Shown here piece by piece: positions 1 to 11,679 of a stretch of DNA of 64,000 nucleotides. Origin of the DNA: Ailanthus altissimus (taxonomy: Eukaryota; Streptophyta; Magnoliopsida; Sapindales; Simaroubaceae); NCBI GenBank assembly GCA_946807835.1, contig OX327683.1:11661001-11725000 (forward strand), written 5' to 3'. Each line of letters begins with the position of its first letter. Positions within the stretch are counted from its first letter, which is position 1. The notes under the pieces are model-generated. The model was not told where the DNA came from and did not search any database. It was given only the letters and a program-made list of their open reading frames with translations. Made by a program: the position numbers and the translations under genes.

Positions 1-2155
1 AATATTGACTGGGCTTTCATAATCGTGCTTCTTTAACTTGAATTGAATTTTGTTCACTTGATGATAATCCATCAATAGAATGAACCTTGTCTGTGTTTTC
101 ATCTTGCAAAAGCAACAACTATAAAGTTTAAGTATTTGAAGTTAAATAAATTACTATTATTGACAATTTGTACTATCAATCATTGTAGTTTCCAATATAT
201 GGTCATACCTCTATAGCAACGATGTCGAGGGAATCTAGAATACACTTCCCTTCCTTATTTCGTAATAACTCCTTCAAATTTATTTTTTCAAGTACCTCAT
301 TTTCCTTTTTGTCGACCACCTTGCCCTTTGATGTGACATTTTTTTTGTTAGACTGACAATGACTTTCCATCTTCTCACTGCATAGGTTGGATTGCTTTGG
401 GACTAGATGCTCTTTAATTGTTTCAACTATCTGTTGTATTCGTTAAACCAATACATAACTATCCAAATTGTCTATTTTTAGGTCACCAATTATATATTGC
501 AAATCAGCAACCTCTAACCTAATCCGATCAACTTTCTAATTCAATAATGATAATTCTTTCTCACTATTACATTTATGTAATTGTTCTCCATGCTTCTTAT
601 TCAATTTATCATCAAATGTTTCTTAGTATGTGATTTTTTGGGGATGCTTTTGTCTCAAATAAACCTAATAGAATCCAAATGATATATTAAATTATTTTTT
701 AATAAAATCATATTTTACCTAATTACAAACAAATAATGAATATGTCGTACCTTTGTGCTACCAAAACCGTCATTCTTCTTAAGAAAACCTATAAAGTTAT
801 GTACATCTTTATCAGACCATGCTTGTATAGGAGTTGGACATTTATTGATAGGTATGTGAGCAAATTCTAATTTATCTAAATAAAAAAGCTACAATATCAA
901 CAACATGGTTAATGTAATAACATAATTCCTAAAAGCAATAATGTAGCAACACAATAAATATAATGTCATATTTATATAAAAAATGTCATGAGTATGTAAA
1001 AGAAAAAGTTTATTACCTCTAAAAATAGAATACAACCATTAACATATTGTTGTCGTCCCTCCTTAAACTTTTTGATGCTATAGACAAAACCGTTAAATGC
1101 CCACGTCGCCCAATTTTTCTCTTTTATGATTTCAATGTCTTTCAATGGAACCAGATAAGTAGGCAACAAATAATTACTAGATTTAGAAAAAATATTTGTC
1201 AAAATTGTAAACAATACAAAACTTCTCTTAAAGTCATCATTCACTTCCTTGCTACTGACCAAATTTTCCTCCAAAGTTTTCAACATAATGTATCTATTTT
1301 TATTGCAATACTTATTCTTCATATTAATCATATCTTCAACATCCACATCTACATCTTTGCCACCATCTTCAATCCTTATATTGACATCTATTCTACCATC
1401 TTTAATCCCCATGATATACTCAAAATCTTGTGCAGAGACTCTGAAAGTGCTCCTGTGCAAATAAATACATGATGTATAAGGATTATACATTTCAACTAAC
1501 TATGCATATAAGTCTCGTCTCAATCGCCCACACTTGATATTAAGAAGACTACCAAATTCTAAATCTGTAACAACTTTCTTTTGCTCATCTGACAATTTTA
1601 CAATAAATGTTTTAAAACGATTTGAGGTACATCTTGTAAGAATTCCTTCCTTCTTCTTACCATCGTCTTCTTCTATCTTATTATCTACTGAATCATTATC
1701 AATCTGGCTATAATGAGCCTTATCTTCCTTACTCAAGCATTTGAAACGATTCCCTAAATTTATCCTTTCCTAAAAATATAATTATAAGGTATCTCTAATA
1801 ATAACTCATTGTGTTAAATCAAATTTAATAAATCATCAAAGAAAATGTCATAAAAACTATTCACCTTTTTATTTACTTTAATCCTTTGATCCCGCGGTGA
1901 GTTTGCTTCCTTCTTGCTACATTAAATTACACAAAATTTTGAAGTTAGTATCATATGGTTATGTTATGTCAGGTGGCTTAATTAAATCAAACACATAAAA
2001 CCAAATACACGCACAAAGACTTACAAAAACTCAATCTAAGGTCGTGGTCTTTTAGAATTAGAACTCTTCTTACTTCTATCTTCACTCTCCTTCATGTCAA
2101 CCTTCTTACTTCCATCACTATTAGTTTCAAAATTTCTTTTCCTCTTGTCTTTCAT
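1..2155 (-). pseudogene. Multi-exon pseudogene of a plant transposon-associated (PMD / Ulp1-associated type) protein, 3' end off the window
   Basis: Six consecutive minus-strand exons can be read with consensus splice sites and matching phases: 2155-2025, 1916-1865, 1769-1017, 888-751, 664-209, and 102-1 running off the edge. The first is lysine/arginine-rich (MKDKRKR), suggesting a nuclear signal. The 251-codon exon at 1769-1017 carries the recognisable domain: FGSLL-type segment, then YNPYTSCIYLHRSTFRVSAQ, a DFEYIMGI..G motif, and NWATWAFNGFVYSI; the next exon continues with FYLDKLEFAHIPINKCPTP. This order is typical of plant proteins annotated as plant-mobile-domain-like or Ulp1-peptidase-associated, many from Mutator-type transposons. 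Exon 664-209 is coiled-coil-like and charged. In-frame stops: one in exon 2155-2025, one near 1497 (W position, probably TGG to TAG), and three in exon 664-209. No frameshift is needed. Family assignment is from memory of the pattern; the intron model is inference. Confidence 0.6.
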
Positions 2156-2546
2156 CTATACAATTTAAGATTCATCAATCTACTGCATAAATATTAAATA
2201 TGACAAAGTGCATGCAACATGAAGAACTTTAAAATAAAGAAACACATTTTTCAAGTAATGTAGATGTACTAACAGTGATCCAAAATTGATAAATAGAAAT
2301 CAATTCATCATTTATATTGAATTATGATAACACATGATGAACAAAATTCAGCACTTACACTTAGCAATTTTCATCACTCATACTAATTTTACAATTGAGA
2401 ACAACATCGAATAACCAAAATGGATTGCTGACTTTAAGGCTTCAAAATTTGCTCAATCGTGGAAGTAGATTTATTGCTTTTAAATTTATTTGCTACTTAA
2501 ATTTAGGTGATAGAAATAGGCCCCATAGTATAACTTTGTATCAGGT

Positions 2547-2645
2547 GAATTGAAGAAGACCCATTCGATTTCATATACAAGTCCTACAATTTGTATCGAT
2601 CAATCAACACCCATTCGGTGAAATCGAATGGGTCTTCTTCAATTC
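2547..2645. repeat. Perfect 27-bp inverted repeat with 45-base loop
   Basis: Arm 1 (2547-2573) starts GAATTGAAGAAGACCC and arm 2 (2619-2645) is its exact reverse complement, so a transcript of either strand could form a 27-bp hairpin. It lies in what would be the first intron of the minus-strand gene. It could be a young small inverted-repeat element or a small-RNA precursor; the sequence alone does not decide. Confidence 0.8.
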
Positions 2646-2784
2646 CATACCTACATGATCTAATCTACAAATTTTACATCAATCATGTTAGTCTTTGCCC
2701 TTTTATCTTTCGCACTCTCTTTATTCTTAAATCTTTCACGCTCTCTTTATTCTTAAATATAAAAAAAAACCACAAAATAATTAC

Positions 2785-2827
2785 CTGTTTTCTTATCACG
2801 TGCTTTTGCCTGGAACGATTTGGCCAT
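2785..2827 (-). CDS. Candidate first exon (MAKSFQAKARDKKT) upstream of the pseudogene
   Basis: On the minus strand an ATG in a strong context (GCCATGGCC) opens 14 codons, then AAAACAG|GTAATT, a good donor. The bases upstream are locally GC-richer than their surroundings, as in a 5' untranslated leader. The exon would end in phase 1, whereas the ATG exon at 2155 reads in phase 0, so either a further small exon lies between or this belongs to another transcript. The peptide has no recognisable domain. Inference only. Confidence 0.3.
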
Positions 2828-2970
2828 GGCTAGATCCGGCGAAGGAAAACCGACGAGATGACTGTAATAGAGAGGAGGCAGTGAATGAAGAAACTGTTAA
2901 TTAATTTTATTCAAATACAGTTTTCAATCTTTTTTTATTATTTTTGAAAAGCCGTTTTCAATTATTTGAG

Positions 2971-2993
2971 AATAACCGGTTGAACCGGTTATT
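2971..2993. promoter_or_regulatory. Perfect AACCGGTT-type palindrome
   Basis: Half-site AATAACCGGTT (2971-2981), one g, then its exact complement (2983-2993). It sits about 145 bases upstream of the candidate minus-strand ATG at 2827, a plausible place for a dimeric transcription-factor site. No function is shown. Confidence 0.35.
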
Positions 2994-3189
2994 TATCTTA
3001 TAATTTTAAAATATGAAATTAATTTTTTATTTTGATAAATCTAATACACTATTGATTTTATCTAATAGTTTAAATTTGTTTTGGGTATTGATACTGGGAA
3101 TCTTATCCCAGTACCATAGAATGCACCTAATTATACATCTCAATTTCATCATTATAAATATTCAATGAAAACTATTTGTACAATTGAAT
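2994..3189. other. AT-rich spacer before the minisatellite
   Basis: No coding frame, repeat or known motif seen. Confidence 0.5.
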
Positions 3190-3660
3190 TTGAAAATACA
3201 TGAAAAATGCTATTACAAATATACTGATTCTTTCTAATTTTGGAAATACATAAAAAATGCTCTTATAACTACAAATTAAAGAAAATACATTCCTTAATTC
3301 TTTCAAAATTTGGAAATACATGAAAAAATTGATCTTATAATTGCAAATGAAAGAAAATACACTCCTTGGTTCTTCTTGAATTTAGAAATACATAAAACTA
3401 TTCTTACAACCACAAATGAAAGAAAATATACTCTATGCAAATGAAAAAAAATACACTCCCCAGTTCTTCTTGAATTTGAAAATACATAAAAACTATTTTG
3501 GAAATACATGAACAAAGTGCTCTTACAAACTGAAAATGAAAGAAAATACATTCCATGCAAATAAAAGAAAATACACTCCCTAATTTCTTCTGAATTTAGA
3601 AATACATGAAAACTACTTTTACAACTATAAATGAAAGAAAATACATTCCTTGATTCTTTT
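3190..3660. repeat. Degenerate minisatellite, unit about 65-70 bp
   Basis: About seven imperfect copies of a unit containing GGAAATACATGAAAA, CTCTTACAACTACAAATG and AAAGAAAATACATTCC. Units differ by short indels, and some lack the middle part. Open frames across it are only the repeat being read through. Confidence 0.85.
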
Positions 3661-3689
3661 CAGGACTTGAATTCCTAACTTTAGGTCAA

Positions 3690-4213
3690 ACAATGCACAA
3701 ACACTGTCATTAGGGTAATGCAACTGTGTGCAAATCGGTTTGAACAATTAATGATCACATTTTCAAAAAGTGTAAAACTGTTTGATTGGTTTACAAAATG
3801 CCAAACCAGTTTGATAGATTTGACTTTTTAAAAATATCTCTTAACAAGTATTATTATTATTTTATTATATAAATAGATATCTATTTTCACCAAAAATAAA
3901 ATGTTCCTAACATATAAATTTATTTATTATCACTTGAAAAAATATGAAATTCTTAAAACTTGTACGATCGTATACAATTTTTGATTTCATTTGTTAATTC
4001 ATTCTCAAACGAGTTCTTTTATATATCTATCATTTTTCACTTTATTTTCTAAAATTTTGTGTAATGATTACAATTAATCAATTTGTAGGTAACTTGAGTT
4101 TAACATTATACGAGTCTATTAACACTTTAAATTAATATTATAAGAAGTGACCTTGATTTAAAACTAAACTAGTAGAAACCTTATCACATTTAGTGTAGGT
4201 TATGTAAGAGGCT
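3690..4213 (+). mobile_element. Left part of a SIRE-like copia LTR, interrupted by the pararetrovirus
   Basis: The stretch 4140-4213 (with AGTAGAAACCTTATCACATT) closely matches 37105-37165, and its continuation is found at 13502-13665, which matches 37200-37345. The piece around 3760-3980 resembles 25780-25970, including CCAAACCAGTTTGAT-type words. So one plus-strand LTR was split at 4213/13502. The start of the LTR was not located precisely. Confidence 0.5.
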
Positions 4214-4298
4214 GAGTTGTGTAAACTCACTGAGGCAAGAGGTCATTCACAGTGTCTAGCCAGAGCATACCTCATAATCCGGTTTTGACTCCTCTAAT

Positions 4299-4310
4299 TG
4301 GTATCAGAGC
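4299..4310 (+). promoter_or_regulatory. Primer-binding site for initiator tRNA-Met
   Basis: TGGTATCAGAGC is an exact complement of the 3' end of plant initiator tRNA-Met. It lies about 105 bases before the first ATG of the relic's reading frame, the position expected in a pararetrovirus leader. Confidence 0.8.
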
Positions 4311-4414
4311 CTTCTAGGTTCTTATTAGTATTTGATTTTTAGTTTTTAAACTCTATCAGCTAATCTTATTTTGTTATCTAAGGTTACTAAAGAGAATAAC
4401 TACATCTTACAATT

Positions 4415-5350
4415 ATGAATCCTTTTTCCTTAGAGTCCGTTATTCATCTTCCAGTTCTTACTCCTTCTCCAACTATCCTTACCCCTTCTCTTTCCTTTAG
4501 ATCTACTGACTCCTCTCGTATAGATCCTCTATACGAGATCTCTTACCTACCAAAAGAAAACAAAGTGCCAATAGCCGATCTATGAATAATAAACCCCTAT
4601 CATGCCTTTCTAAAACTACAAAAATCTCTTTCTACCTCTATCAAACAATTGATTACACCAAATCGCATAAAAAACAAAGAATATGTCCAAGCAACCAAAT
4701 TTGACCAACACCTTCTTCTAGCCTCAACCGAAGAACAAATAGTAACTCTCAGATTCCCAAAAGATCTCCTTTCTCTTTGGTTGAAACAGGGTTATACCCA
4801 CAGGGTTATACCCACATATACTTTGGCGTTATAAGATTTGCCCTAACCCTTTATGGCTGAAAAGGGCTAGAAACTGTAGCCCGTATTGCTATGCTTGATG
4901 GACGCCTTTCTAGATATAAAGATGCTTATATCGGCATGATGCAAACAATATTGAATGCAAGTACAGTACTAGTCACACTGTACCCTAACTTTTGAATGCC
5001 TCTCCAGATCCCAGCTTGTTTGTAACACTAAAAGCACAGATCCATATTACGGGAACAAAACTAGAAGGAAATACATACTCAACCACACTTAATTACCAAA
5101 TGGACTACTAAGTCCAAAATCACGCGCTGGACTTTAGGATACCTCACATGAGCTAAGATTCTATTCTACTCTCTATAGAATCCAATAAGGTACCCACGTG
5201 TACTTATGTGCCCAGACAACTCTCCAATGAAGAATTGGTAAAACTCTTTTCACACAAGTAAATAACAAAGTACGAACAAAACCACAAGCAATCTCAACCA
5301 CCAAACTGTTGCAGCTCACAAATCATAGCTTCTTTTAGAAACGTGATAGA
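4415..5350 (+). pseudogene. Caulimovirid movement-protein-like region, broken
   Basis: The frame opens at the ATG at 4415 (MNPFSLES) and holds a conserved 30K-type movement-protein core: short recognisable pieces are LRFPKDLLSLW, ALTLYG, ARIAMLDGRFSRY and QNHALDF. This protein carries virus through plasmodesmata. Breaks seen: an in-frame TGA about 4582, a 14-bp tandem duplication (CAGGGTTATACCCA twice, 4787-4814) that shifts the frame, a TGA shortly after it, and several later stops. Identification rests on the family pattern known from endogenous plant pararetroviruses. Confidence 0.6.
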
Positions 5351-5539
5351 TATATTGAGATTTTCTTTGAAAAACTAGGGCCTTCAGCCTAACCTTTCCT
5401 GACACAGTTCACACTTACTCTAATCAATTATCTACAAGAAAAAGTTCCTATTGTCTCTTTTACAGGACAAGGAAAACCCGTCTACTAGTTGAAGATAGAA
5501 GATGGCCACTGCCACTAGAACCCCTTTTGTGAATGTCAA

Positions 5540-5798
5540 TCATGCCAAAGATGACATACCAGACGATTCAAGAATTGCACAAGCCAAAGTATTTTCAAAA
5601 TTTGACTTAAAAATAGGATTTTGGTAATTAGAAGTTTACCCTGATGATAGGCACAAGACAATATTCTGCACACCTCACCATCATTATCAATGGACCGTCT
5701 TACCCTTTGGATTAAAGACTGCCCAATCATTCTTTAAAAAAACAACGATGAAAATCTTTGAATCAATCCAAGAACATGCCCTCATTTACATTGATGAT
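5540..5798 (+). pseudogene. Caulimovirid reverse transcriptase, N-terminal part
   Basis: Recognisable segments are SKFDLK, HYQWTVLPFGLKTAQ and LIYIDD. The last is the YxDD catalytic box, and the LTR element 5799-8210 is inserted directly at it, with the ATGAT of the box duplicated. Stops interrupt the frame upstream. Continues at 8211. Confidence 0.7.
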
Positions 5799-8210
5799 TG
5801 ATGCGATATTTCTATATCATAAAATTAAGTGCAACTATACATTATCGTATGCAAGTAATAAAGAGACTAAATAAGTCGGATGTCGAACCTATAGGGATAA
5901 TTTCTTCTTTTTAACCAATTACTAAAATGATATCTTCCTAATAATTATTCAGATAAATAAAAATCTAATGTTTAATTCCCTTAGTCTTTGTTATTATTCA
6001 GATATATAAAGGCAAAAATATAATGCAAAGAGATTTAAGTGATAGCAATATAGAGAAAACCTAGGATTAATACTATCCCTTAATATGCTTTCTAATGATT
6101 AATCTTCTAATATTTAATTCCCTTAGTCTTTGTTATTGATCAAGACACTAATGTATTCACAAGCCTCTTCTAAGGTCGTGCAAGTATACCTTAATTTACC
6201 AAATACCTATATTCCTATGGTACTTGTAATAAATTAAGATTCATTAAGATTAGGTCTTATTGATCATACATGCCAATTAGGTATATTCCTATCCTAAATT
6301 GAAACTTGCATATGCAACATTGAATGTTACTTTACAATCATACATCAAATTACCTAGGTCTAAATATTATGATTCCTCTTCCGAGTTTATCAATAATATT
6401 ACCAACTCATTTACCATATATTGGCCAGATATATTGAAGCATTAAGATCAAGTAATTTTAATATCAAAGAACTAAGTTTATTAAATATTCAAAAGATATG
6501 GCAATTAAGCATACATATTGAGTTCAAGTATTAACCCTAGACAATAAGTTTAGCTCATGGTTACAAGAGAACAACAGTAAAAATAATAATAAACCATGAT
6601 ACAATCAATAGCAAATTGATATAGACGTCGAATTGCTCTTAATTGCGTTGCCTAAGAACTCTTGATGCCAAAGAACGCCTTGAATTGCCTTAATTAAACT
6701 CTTTAAAGTTACTATTGCCTAAGAACTCCTATTGCTCTCCAAGACTCGTGCTCTGTATTTTTGGTGTTCTTGAATTGCTCTTGGATTCCTCTTAAAGGCT
6801 GGGAACGAGTGGCTTTTTATAGGAATTGATATGAGCTTGAAAATTACAATTCTCGTCGGACTAGGAATCGCGCTACCGCTGGGGCGTTATGCAGTTGTCG
6901 CTGGGGTGACGCGTGAAAAAGGCTTCACCGCTGGAGTGGTGAGATGATGCGCTGGGGCACTGTCTCTTCGCCGACGCGACGAAAGTATGGCGCTAAGGCG
7001 CCAGATGCGACTTAAATAGGTTATTTTTCTTATTTCGATCACTATTTCAGCGCTGGGGCTATAGTCCTTATGGCACTGGGGCGATGGACACATTCTTTGA
7101 AAACTTTACATTCTTTAAATTTTGTTCAAGTCCTTATAAATAACAATAAAGCACATAAATAGCCATCTATTCTCATAAAATCATAAAATATCAATAATAA
7201 AAATATGAGAAAATATATGACAAATTTGCCCTCATCAAATTCCTTCAAACTTAAACACTTGCTTGTCCTCAAGCAATAAAATAAAACTAAGAGAGAAACA
7301 AAGGGTTATACTTGACTCATTTAACAAATAAAGAAAACAAAACAAAAGATACTAAACTAGTAAGATGATCAAAATCATTGTCTCAAAGGCTGACGAAATG
7401 GTACAAATCCTTAAAGTAGATAAATAGTTATTAAAAATTCTAACTTATCTTTATTTAGTCCCTCATTCTTCCTTATAAACAATCACTATGTGTGTGTGTG
7501 CAAGTAGCAAGCAAATAGCTAAACCATACTTTGATTTACTTTATACTTTAGTTCGTATAGAAAAGATAGTGTCTCGGCATTCAATTTGTATAATGACACT
7601 TCCATAAGCTTGTCTTTACTACAACTCTCCACTAATGTAGAAAATCACATGTCTAGAGATCTATTTAGGACTTTACTTAGCTTGTAACGTAAGGTTAAGG
7701 TTAAGGTGGGATAAAAAGATAAATATATGAAGTTCAATTCACACCATGAACACTTAAATTTTACCTAGAAACTTCTTGATCTTTCTTTTCCTTGTATTAT
7801 CTCTTCCCCCAACCTTCAATTAAACTCCTATTGCTCTCCAAGACTCGTGCTCTGTATTTTTGGTGTTCTTGAATGGCTCTTGAATTCCTCTTAAAGGCTG
7901 GGAACGAGTGGCTTTTTATAGGGATTGATATGAGCTTGAAAATCTCAATTCTCGTCGGACTAGGAATTGCGCTACTGCTGGGGCGTTATGCAGTTGTCGC
8001 TGGGGTAACGTGTGAAAAAGGCTTCACCACTGGAGCGGTGAGATGATGGCGTTGGGGCGCTGTCTCTTTGTCGGCGCGATGAAGGTATGTCTTTTCGTTC
8101 AAGTCCCTATAAATAACAATAAAACACATAAATAGCCATCTATTCTCATAAAACCATAAAATATCAATAATAAAAATATGAGAAAATATATGACAAATTT
8201 GCCCTCATCA
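5799..8210 (-). mobile_element. Ty3-type LTR element: complete 3' LTR (5799-7237), internal scrap, truncated second LTR (7817-8210)
   Basis: Bounded by TGATG...CATCA and an exact 5-bp target duplication ATGAT (5794-5798, 8211-8215). The LTR 5799-7237 and the segment 7817-8210 share the same terminal sequence; the second copy lacks an internal piece and most of the far part. On the minus strand the bases just before the LTR read GCTTGAGGACAAGCAA then TTAAGTTTGAAGGAATT, the polypurine-tract region typical of Athila/Tat-type elements, which fixes the orientation. About 580 bases of internal sequence remain, without coding. A patch at 6870-7085 repeats words such as CGCTGGGGC. Confidence 0.8.
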
Positions 8211-9000
8211 ATGATATTTTGTTTTTTCAAAGAGCATTCATGAACATTATAATCTTCATTTAAAATTTGGCAATATCCTATAAGATAAAGGCATCATGAT
8301 TTCTCCCACCAAGTGCCACGCGGCATTTGAAGAGATTAATTTTTTAGGAATTTAAATAAAGATTGGACAATACAAGCTTTAGCCTTATATTGTTGAACAG
8401 CTGGCCAGATTCCCTAATGACAACCTATCAAGAACCCAATTCAACAGTTTTTAGGTATCGTGAATTACATATCAGACTTCATCCAACATCTTTTTCAGAT
8501 CACAAAGCCTTTATTCCATATGCTTAAAAAGAATCCTCCACAATGGCAACATTAACCGACAACAGCTGTGAAAAAGGTAAAGAAAATAGCGACAAAACTG
8601 CCACCCGTATAGATTATATCACATGGTAAGAGGATACTATAGATAGATGCAAGTGATTATCATTGGAGGTCCATCATCTTAGAAGAAATCAATAAAAAAA
8701 GAAAGATATGCAAGTATAAAAGTATAGCCTTTTCTGATTCAGAACTTCACTACCACAATATCTTTAAAGAAATCTTGACGGTGAAACGAGCAATCAAAAA
8801 TTTTGAATTCCATTTGATTGGACACAAATTCGTGGTGAGCTAGATATGTTAACTTTTTCTCATATATCCAAATTCAAGTAGAAACGGATTCCAAATCAAC
8901 AACTGCTATGATGGCAACAGTGATTTTTTAACTTTTCATTTGAAGTAAAACACATTAAAGGCAACGAAAACTCAGTAGCAGACTTCCTCTCTCGTAATTC
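8211..9000 (+). pseudogene. Caulimovirid reverse transcriptase C-terminal part and RNase H
   Basis: Continues the frame broken at 5798. Short recognisable pieces: SPTKCHAAFEEI and NFLGI (connection region), then RNase H-like VKHIKGNENSVADFLSR near 8950-8995. RNase H removes the RNA strand during viral genome replication. Many in-frame stops and at least one shift are present. Confidence 0.65.
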
Positions 9001-9880
9001 TATAAATATCAATACCCTACTCATCAACCATATCATTAAACACTCAGGCAGAAAATCGAAGCACAAATACTATTCCACTATCTTCCTAATGGCAGCCTCT
9101 TCCTTCCTAGTTCTACCAAAACCTTTCATAATCTACTTACCAGTTCCATTCATACCCCTTAAATTTAAAGAAAAAAATTAGAACTAGAACTATCACATCA
9201 AACCCCATCGAGCTAATAAAACAGTATGCTATCAGAGCTGTTGAAGAAAATGGATGGAATACTCTAGGAACCTCTTTGTTCAACCTGACATACCCTTTCT
9301 TTTATCTTTTCACTTTCACCCCTTTTGAAGCTTGGTCTAAAAGTGTTATTTACCTATTGTGGTAGCTGTTAGATTCATACACCATTGCAATGGAGTTTTC
9401 TATTCTAAAAATGAAAAAATGGCTCGAGACAGTCTCTTATAGCCATGATGCAATCATATTTTTATAGTGGTTCTTCCCCCGAGAACAATGGTTAATCAAG
9501 TTGAAAAGGCTGATACACTAACACAGTCAATCAAAAATACCGCCCAAAAGATTTTATATAGTCTTTTTTTTTCAACGAAAAAGGATGATTGTATCCGATC
9601 ATGAGGTGTATCATTATTCTATTGTCAATAACTATTTTGTGTTTCCATACTCTCTTTATCTATTTTGAGACAGACATAGAATAGAGATGCGAGACCTAGA
9701 AAGAGTTCTTGTAGAAAAGAACTAGATCATCCCACCATCAGTATGGATAAACCCTGAAGATTGTGCCTTTTGGGAAACCATAGACGATAACTTCTTTTAC
9801 AGATAAAGTAAACAATGCCAACATTATCTCCAACAATACTTCCAGTATAACCAGGCCATAATTGATAATGAAAACCCTCT
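9001..9880 (+). pseudogene. Pararetrovirus C-terminal coding region, part 1
   Basis: Downstream of RNase H the same strand keeps scattered open pieces (MAASSFLVLPKPFI; TMPTLSPTILPV) that match the C-terminal extension seen in related endogenous elements; I do not know its function. Ends at the CCCTC target site of the next LTR, and resumes at 11283. Confidence 0.45.
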
Positions 9881-11277
9881 GATTGATGCTATACTAGCTA
9901 AGCGTGAGTGCACACTACTATCGTATTAAGTAATATAGGATTTTAAGTCCAAGTATCAATCCCACAGGGACAATGCAATCTAATTCTATAAATCAAGTAC
10001 TAAAATTGTACCTACTTAACTTTTATTCAGAAAACTAAAATCTGAAATTTATTTAAATAATCTAATTTTATTAATTAAACTAAACAAAAGCAAAAGGTAG
10101 AATTCACAAATAAAGATAATCTAGGGTTTTGACTCATCCCATAGTATTTCATTACATTTATTAACTTTTTAGTTAATCTCTTAATACCAATTGTTGGCTT
10201 AGACACTAATCTAATCACAAGCCTCTGTCAATGGTCAAGTAACTATATTACACATTCTAACAATCACTTATATGTTTATAGTAATCAAATCAGAATATAA
10301 TTCATTAAGATCAAGTCTAAATTAGACCATACATATCACTTAGGTATATGTCTATCCTAGATGGAACTTATAGTTGTTACCCTATGATTATGCATCAAAC
10401 TATCCTAAGCTAAACATATGAATCCCTCCGTCGAGTTCATCATGGTTCCTTAATCATTCAAAATATTGATCAGGTATAATGAAGCATTAAAATACAAGAT
10501 AGAATGAACAAGTGAATGTATCAAGTTCATAAACTGAAAATTAACAAAATTTAAATCTATATTAAGTTCACATAGTCTAACCCTAGATGAACAATTTAGC
10601 CCATCACAAAATCAAAAGCATGTAACCAATTCATAAAGATCAACAAGAATAAGAGCATAATGATAAAGAAAGATAAGAAACACTAATCAAAGTGACTCCT
10701 TAATGTGCTTCTCCATTTTCTTTGCTTGAAGCTTGAATCTTGATTTTTATACTTCAATCTTGGGTTTTGATATTTGATTTTGTGTTGTGAATTATTTCTC
10801 TAAGTTTTTGCCTCTTTTCTTTTTTTCTCTCTCAATATTTAATTAGGGGTTTTGGTATTCTATTTATAGGTTTATATCATTAAATTAGGGTTAAACATCA
10901 AATACAAGTCAAAATAGAATTACTATTTACGAGTTACTATAGCAAAAATATTGTTCACGCATTACTGTTCCTCACTACTGTTCGCGCACTGCGGCACTGA
11001 ATCCTAGGCACTGCAGTACTGATATACTAGTTCAAGCGCTATTGCGCTCATTTCTGGTCGCTGCGGCGTTGGGTACTGTAGCAATTCATTGTATCATGTA
11101 CTATAGCAATGTGATGTTTTTGGCTTATTTTCATTAAAGTTTCAACTCTATTTGCGCAATTGACTGCAAATCTACAAAAATAATAATATAATACTTCAAA
11201 AGAAAAATAATCTTAATTTTTACGAATAAATATTAAGTTTGGAAGATGAAAATATTAGACTTAATGAACCCCTATCA
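9881..11277 (-). mobile_element. Solo LTR, Ty3 type (same broad family as 5799-7237)
   Basis: TGATTGATGC...CCCTATCA, with exact target duplication CCCTC (9876-9880, 11278-11282). Internal blocks match 5799-7237 and 24223-25679, for example AATCCCACAGGGAC near 9957 and the ATTCATTAAGATCAAG block near 10300. Orientation is inferred from the shared order of blocks with 5799-7237. A GC-rich patch with repeated CACTG/GCGCT words lies at 10980-11090. Confidence 0.8.
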
Positions 11278-11282
11278 CCCTC

Positions 11283-11641
11283 ATCCCATAATCATTCCAT
11301 CAGAAACCCATTAGATAGACACACAAATACATAATGTCCCACCTACTCCCATATGTGATCCATCAGACTTATCCCTTCCCTATACTAAGATGCTTAACCT
11401 CCATCCACTGAGTCAGAAATTCAAAAAGAAGCAAGATTGTTATCCCGTGACCTTACACCACAAGAGGCAGAAATCTGTAAAGAAAGCCCTGATGACGTCA
11501 GAATCATGGAAGAATTCATGGAAGAATATAAAAACAAATAGGTCCAGCATGCCTAGAAATAGTTCAATGATGACAAAAGTCCTAATAGGTCCAACTGGTC
11601 AAGTTTCAAATCTTAAGCCACGTGATAAAAGCAACCCTTAA
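11283..11641 (+). pseudogene. Pararetrovirus C-terminal coding region, part 2
   Basis: When the LTR and one CCCTC are ignored, coding-like sequence runs on from 9880. A frame open at 11390-11641 is rich in lysine and serine; the adjacent frame gives ARLLSRDLTPQEAEI. The end of the viral reading frame is probably near 11640. No recognised domain. Confidence 0.4.
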
Positions 11642-11679
11642 AAGATGAGCCCATGTGCTCATAATTATCATATGACCCC

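Noticed and set aside
3303..3560. 85-codon minus-strand frame with repeated FLSF motifs
   Set aside because: Read-through of the minisatellite units.
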